This document shows, piece by piece, positions 5,628 to 6,308 of a stretch of DNA of 6,308 bases. The notes below the pieces were generated by a model, which was not told where the DNA came from, did no database searches, and saw only the letters and a list, made by a program, of their open reading frames with translations. A program made the translations under genes and the position numbers. This DNA comes from an uncultured Erysipelotrichaceae bacterium (GTDB lineage Bacteria > Bacillota_I > Bacilli_A > Acholeplasmatales > Anaeroplasmataceae): contig CACZRY010000214.1 in NCBI GenBank assembly GCA_902783745.1, positions 1-6,308 of the forward strand. Reading direction: 5' to 3'. The stretch's first letter is position 1. Every line of letters starts with the position of its first letter.

Positions 5628-6308
5628 ATGGTAAATCCAGTTGATTATACTTTAAAAAAGATATTAAGGATTGCAAGAGCCTTATCTTTTGCATCTACAT
5701 TAGCATATTTAATAGGTGGTATATTAATACTTGCGTTAAATGAAAAAATAGAAGGATATATTTACTTGATTGTAGGTATTGATATTATCGTTGTTGCTTC
5801 TTTAGAGTTAATGAAAGAAATAGTAGATAGAGGATATAAAGAATCACATAACCATATAGGTACAGCACTATTTACTTTAATAGTTGGTATTTTAATACTT
5901 ACTCTATTCCATGATAATGTATATAAGGTAAGTGTAATGTGGGCTTGTGCAACAGTAGTTAATTCAACAATGGAGATTAATGAAGGATTACATGAAATTC
6001 ATGAAAGAAAAGCATTCTCTATTATTAATTTAGTGTTTGCTGGTATTGAAATTGTATTCTCAATTTTATTACTTATTGAACCAGAAGAAAATCAAGAACA
6101 TTTCTTAACTCATATTTATTTATTAGGTGTAGGCTTTATGCTTGAATCTATTGAAGAGCTTATTAGTGTATTCTCACCATTCCTTGCAAAAGTTCCTGTT
6201 GTAAATGTAATACCAGGACTTGAAAAAATAAAAGAAGAAAGAGAAGAAGAGATTAAAGCAAATAAGGAACAAAAGAAGGTTCAAGAAGAATTAAAGGAAT
6301 TAAAGAAA
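5628..6308 (+). CDS. DUF308/HdeD-like membrane protein with C-terminal coiled coil (3' end missing)
   Basis: The frame is open from ATG 5628 to the last base, giving 227 residues and no stop; the preceding site AGGAGA (5614-5619) fits this start. Six hydrophobic segments (about 18-37, 43-62, 77-94, 99-117, 129-150, 160-182) form three hairpins with an approximate 56-60 residue period: GILIL recurs at 31-35 and 87-91, and an S/T-hydrophobic-E triplet recurs at 58-60, 114-116 and 174-176. This is the pattern of DUF308/HdeD proteins, inner-membrane proteins of poorly known function (HdeD is linked to acid stress in Escherichia coli). The last visible part (about 197-227) is almost all K and E and should form a cytoplasmic coiled coil, which the core family lacks. 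It starts one base after the flavodoxin stop, so it is in the same operon. The family assignment rests on pattern, not on a search. Confidence 0.78.
   Translation, partial: MVNPVDYTLKKILRIARALSFASTLAYLIGGILILALNEKIEGYIYLIVGIDIIVVASLELMKEIVDRGYKESHNHIGTALFTLIVGILILTLFHDNVYKVSVMWACATVVNSTMEINEGLHEIHERKAFSIINLVFAGIEIVFSILLLIEPEENQEHFLTHIYLLGVGFMLESIEELISVFSPFLAKVPVVNVIPGLEKIKEEREEEIKANKEQKKVQEELKELKK

Noticed and set aside
5200..5694. 164-residue open frame on the - strand over the flavodoxin gene
   Set aside because: It mirrors the flavodoxin and the start of the membrane protein gene, both of which have ribosome binding sites and family motifs; the antisense frame has neither.

Overview
The window is AT-rich (roughly 30% G+C by eye) and every gene I can support lies on the + strand. 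Strong AGGAGG-type ribosome binding sites, sigma-A type promoters, U-tailed hairpin terminators, a pyruvate phosphate dikinase and a membrane GGDEF protein together suggest a low-GC, anaerobic, probably gut-type Bacillota (Clostridia or Erysipelotrichia-like). All seven Trp codons I located are TGG, no gene is interrupted by TGA, and all five visible stops are TAA or TAG, so the standard bacterial code fits. I cannot name the species.

Layout. (1) 1-735 is the 3' part of a membrane-anchored diguanylate cyclase-like (GGDEF) gene, cut by the window edge and followed by a clear intrinsic terminator. (2) 736-937 is a 202-base intergenic region with a good promoter (TTGATA-17-TATAAT), a roughly 38-base leader and a strong Shine-Dalgarno for ppdK. 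(3) 938-3568 is a complete ppdK of 876 residues with all catalytic landmarks, closed by its own terminator. (4) A perfect-consensus promoter (TTGACA-17-TATAAT) directly abuts that terminator. Its -10 box is the centre of a perfect 22-bp AT-only palindrome, a candidate operator. (5) This promoter appears to drive a tightly packed operon: HAD-family phosphatase (3652-4266), divergent COG0523/CobW-like G3E GTPase (4278-5171), small flavodoxin-like protein (5180-5626) and a DUF308/HdeD-like six-helix membrane protein (5628 to beyond the end). Gene gaps are 11, 8 and 1 bases.

How the genes may work together. ppdK is a stand-alone central-metabolism gene interconverting pyruvate and PEP. The GGDEF gene is a separate signalling unit. 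The four-gene operon is the least explained part. It combines a probable metallochaperone-type GTPase, whose usual CxCC metal site is replaced by C-x3-C-H, with a probable FMN protein, a phosphatase and a membrane protein. That suggests a small cofactor- or metal-handling or stress module, but this is inference from gene order only. No RNA genes, mobile elements or CRISPR arrays were seen.
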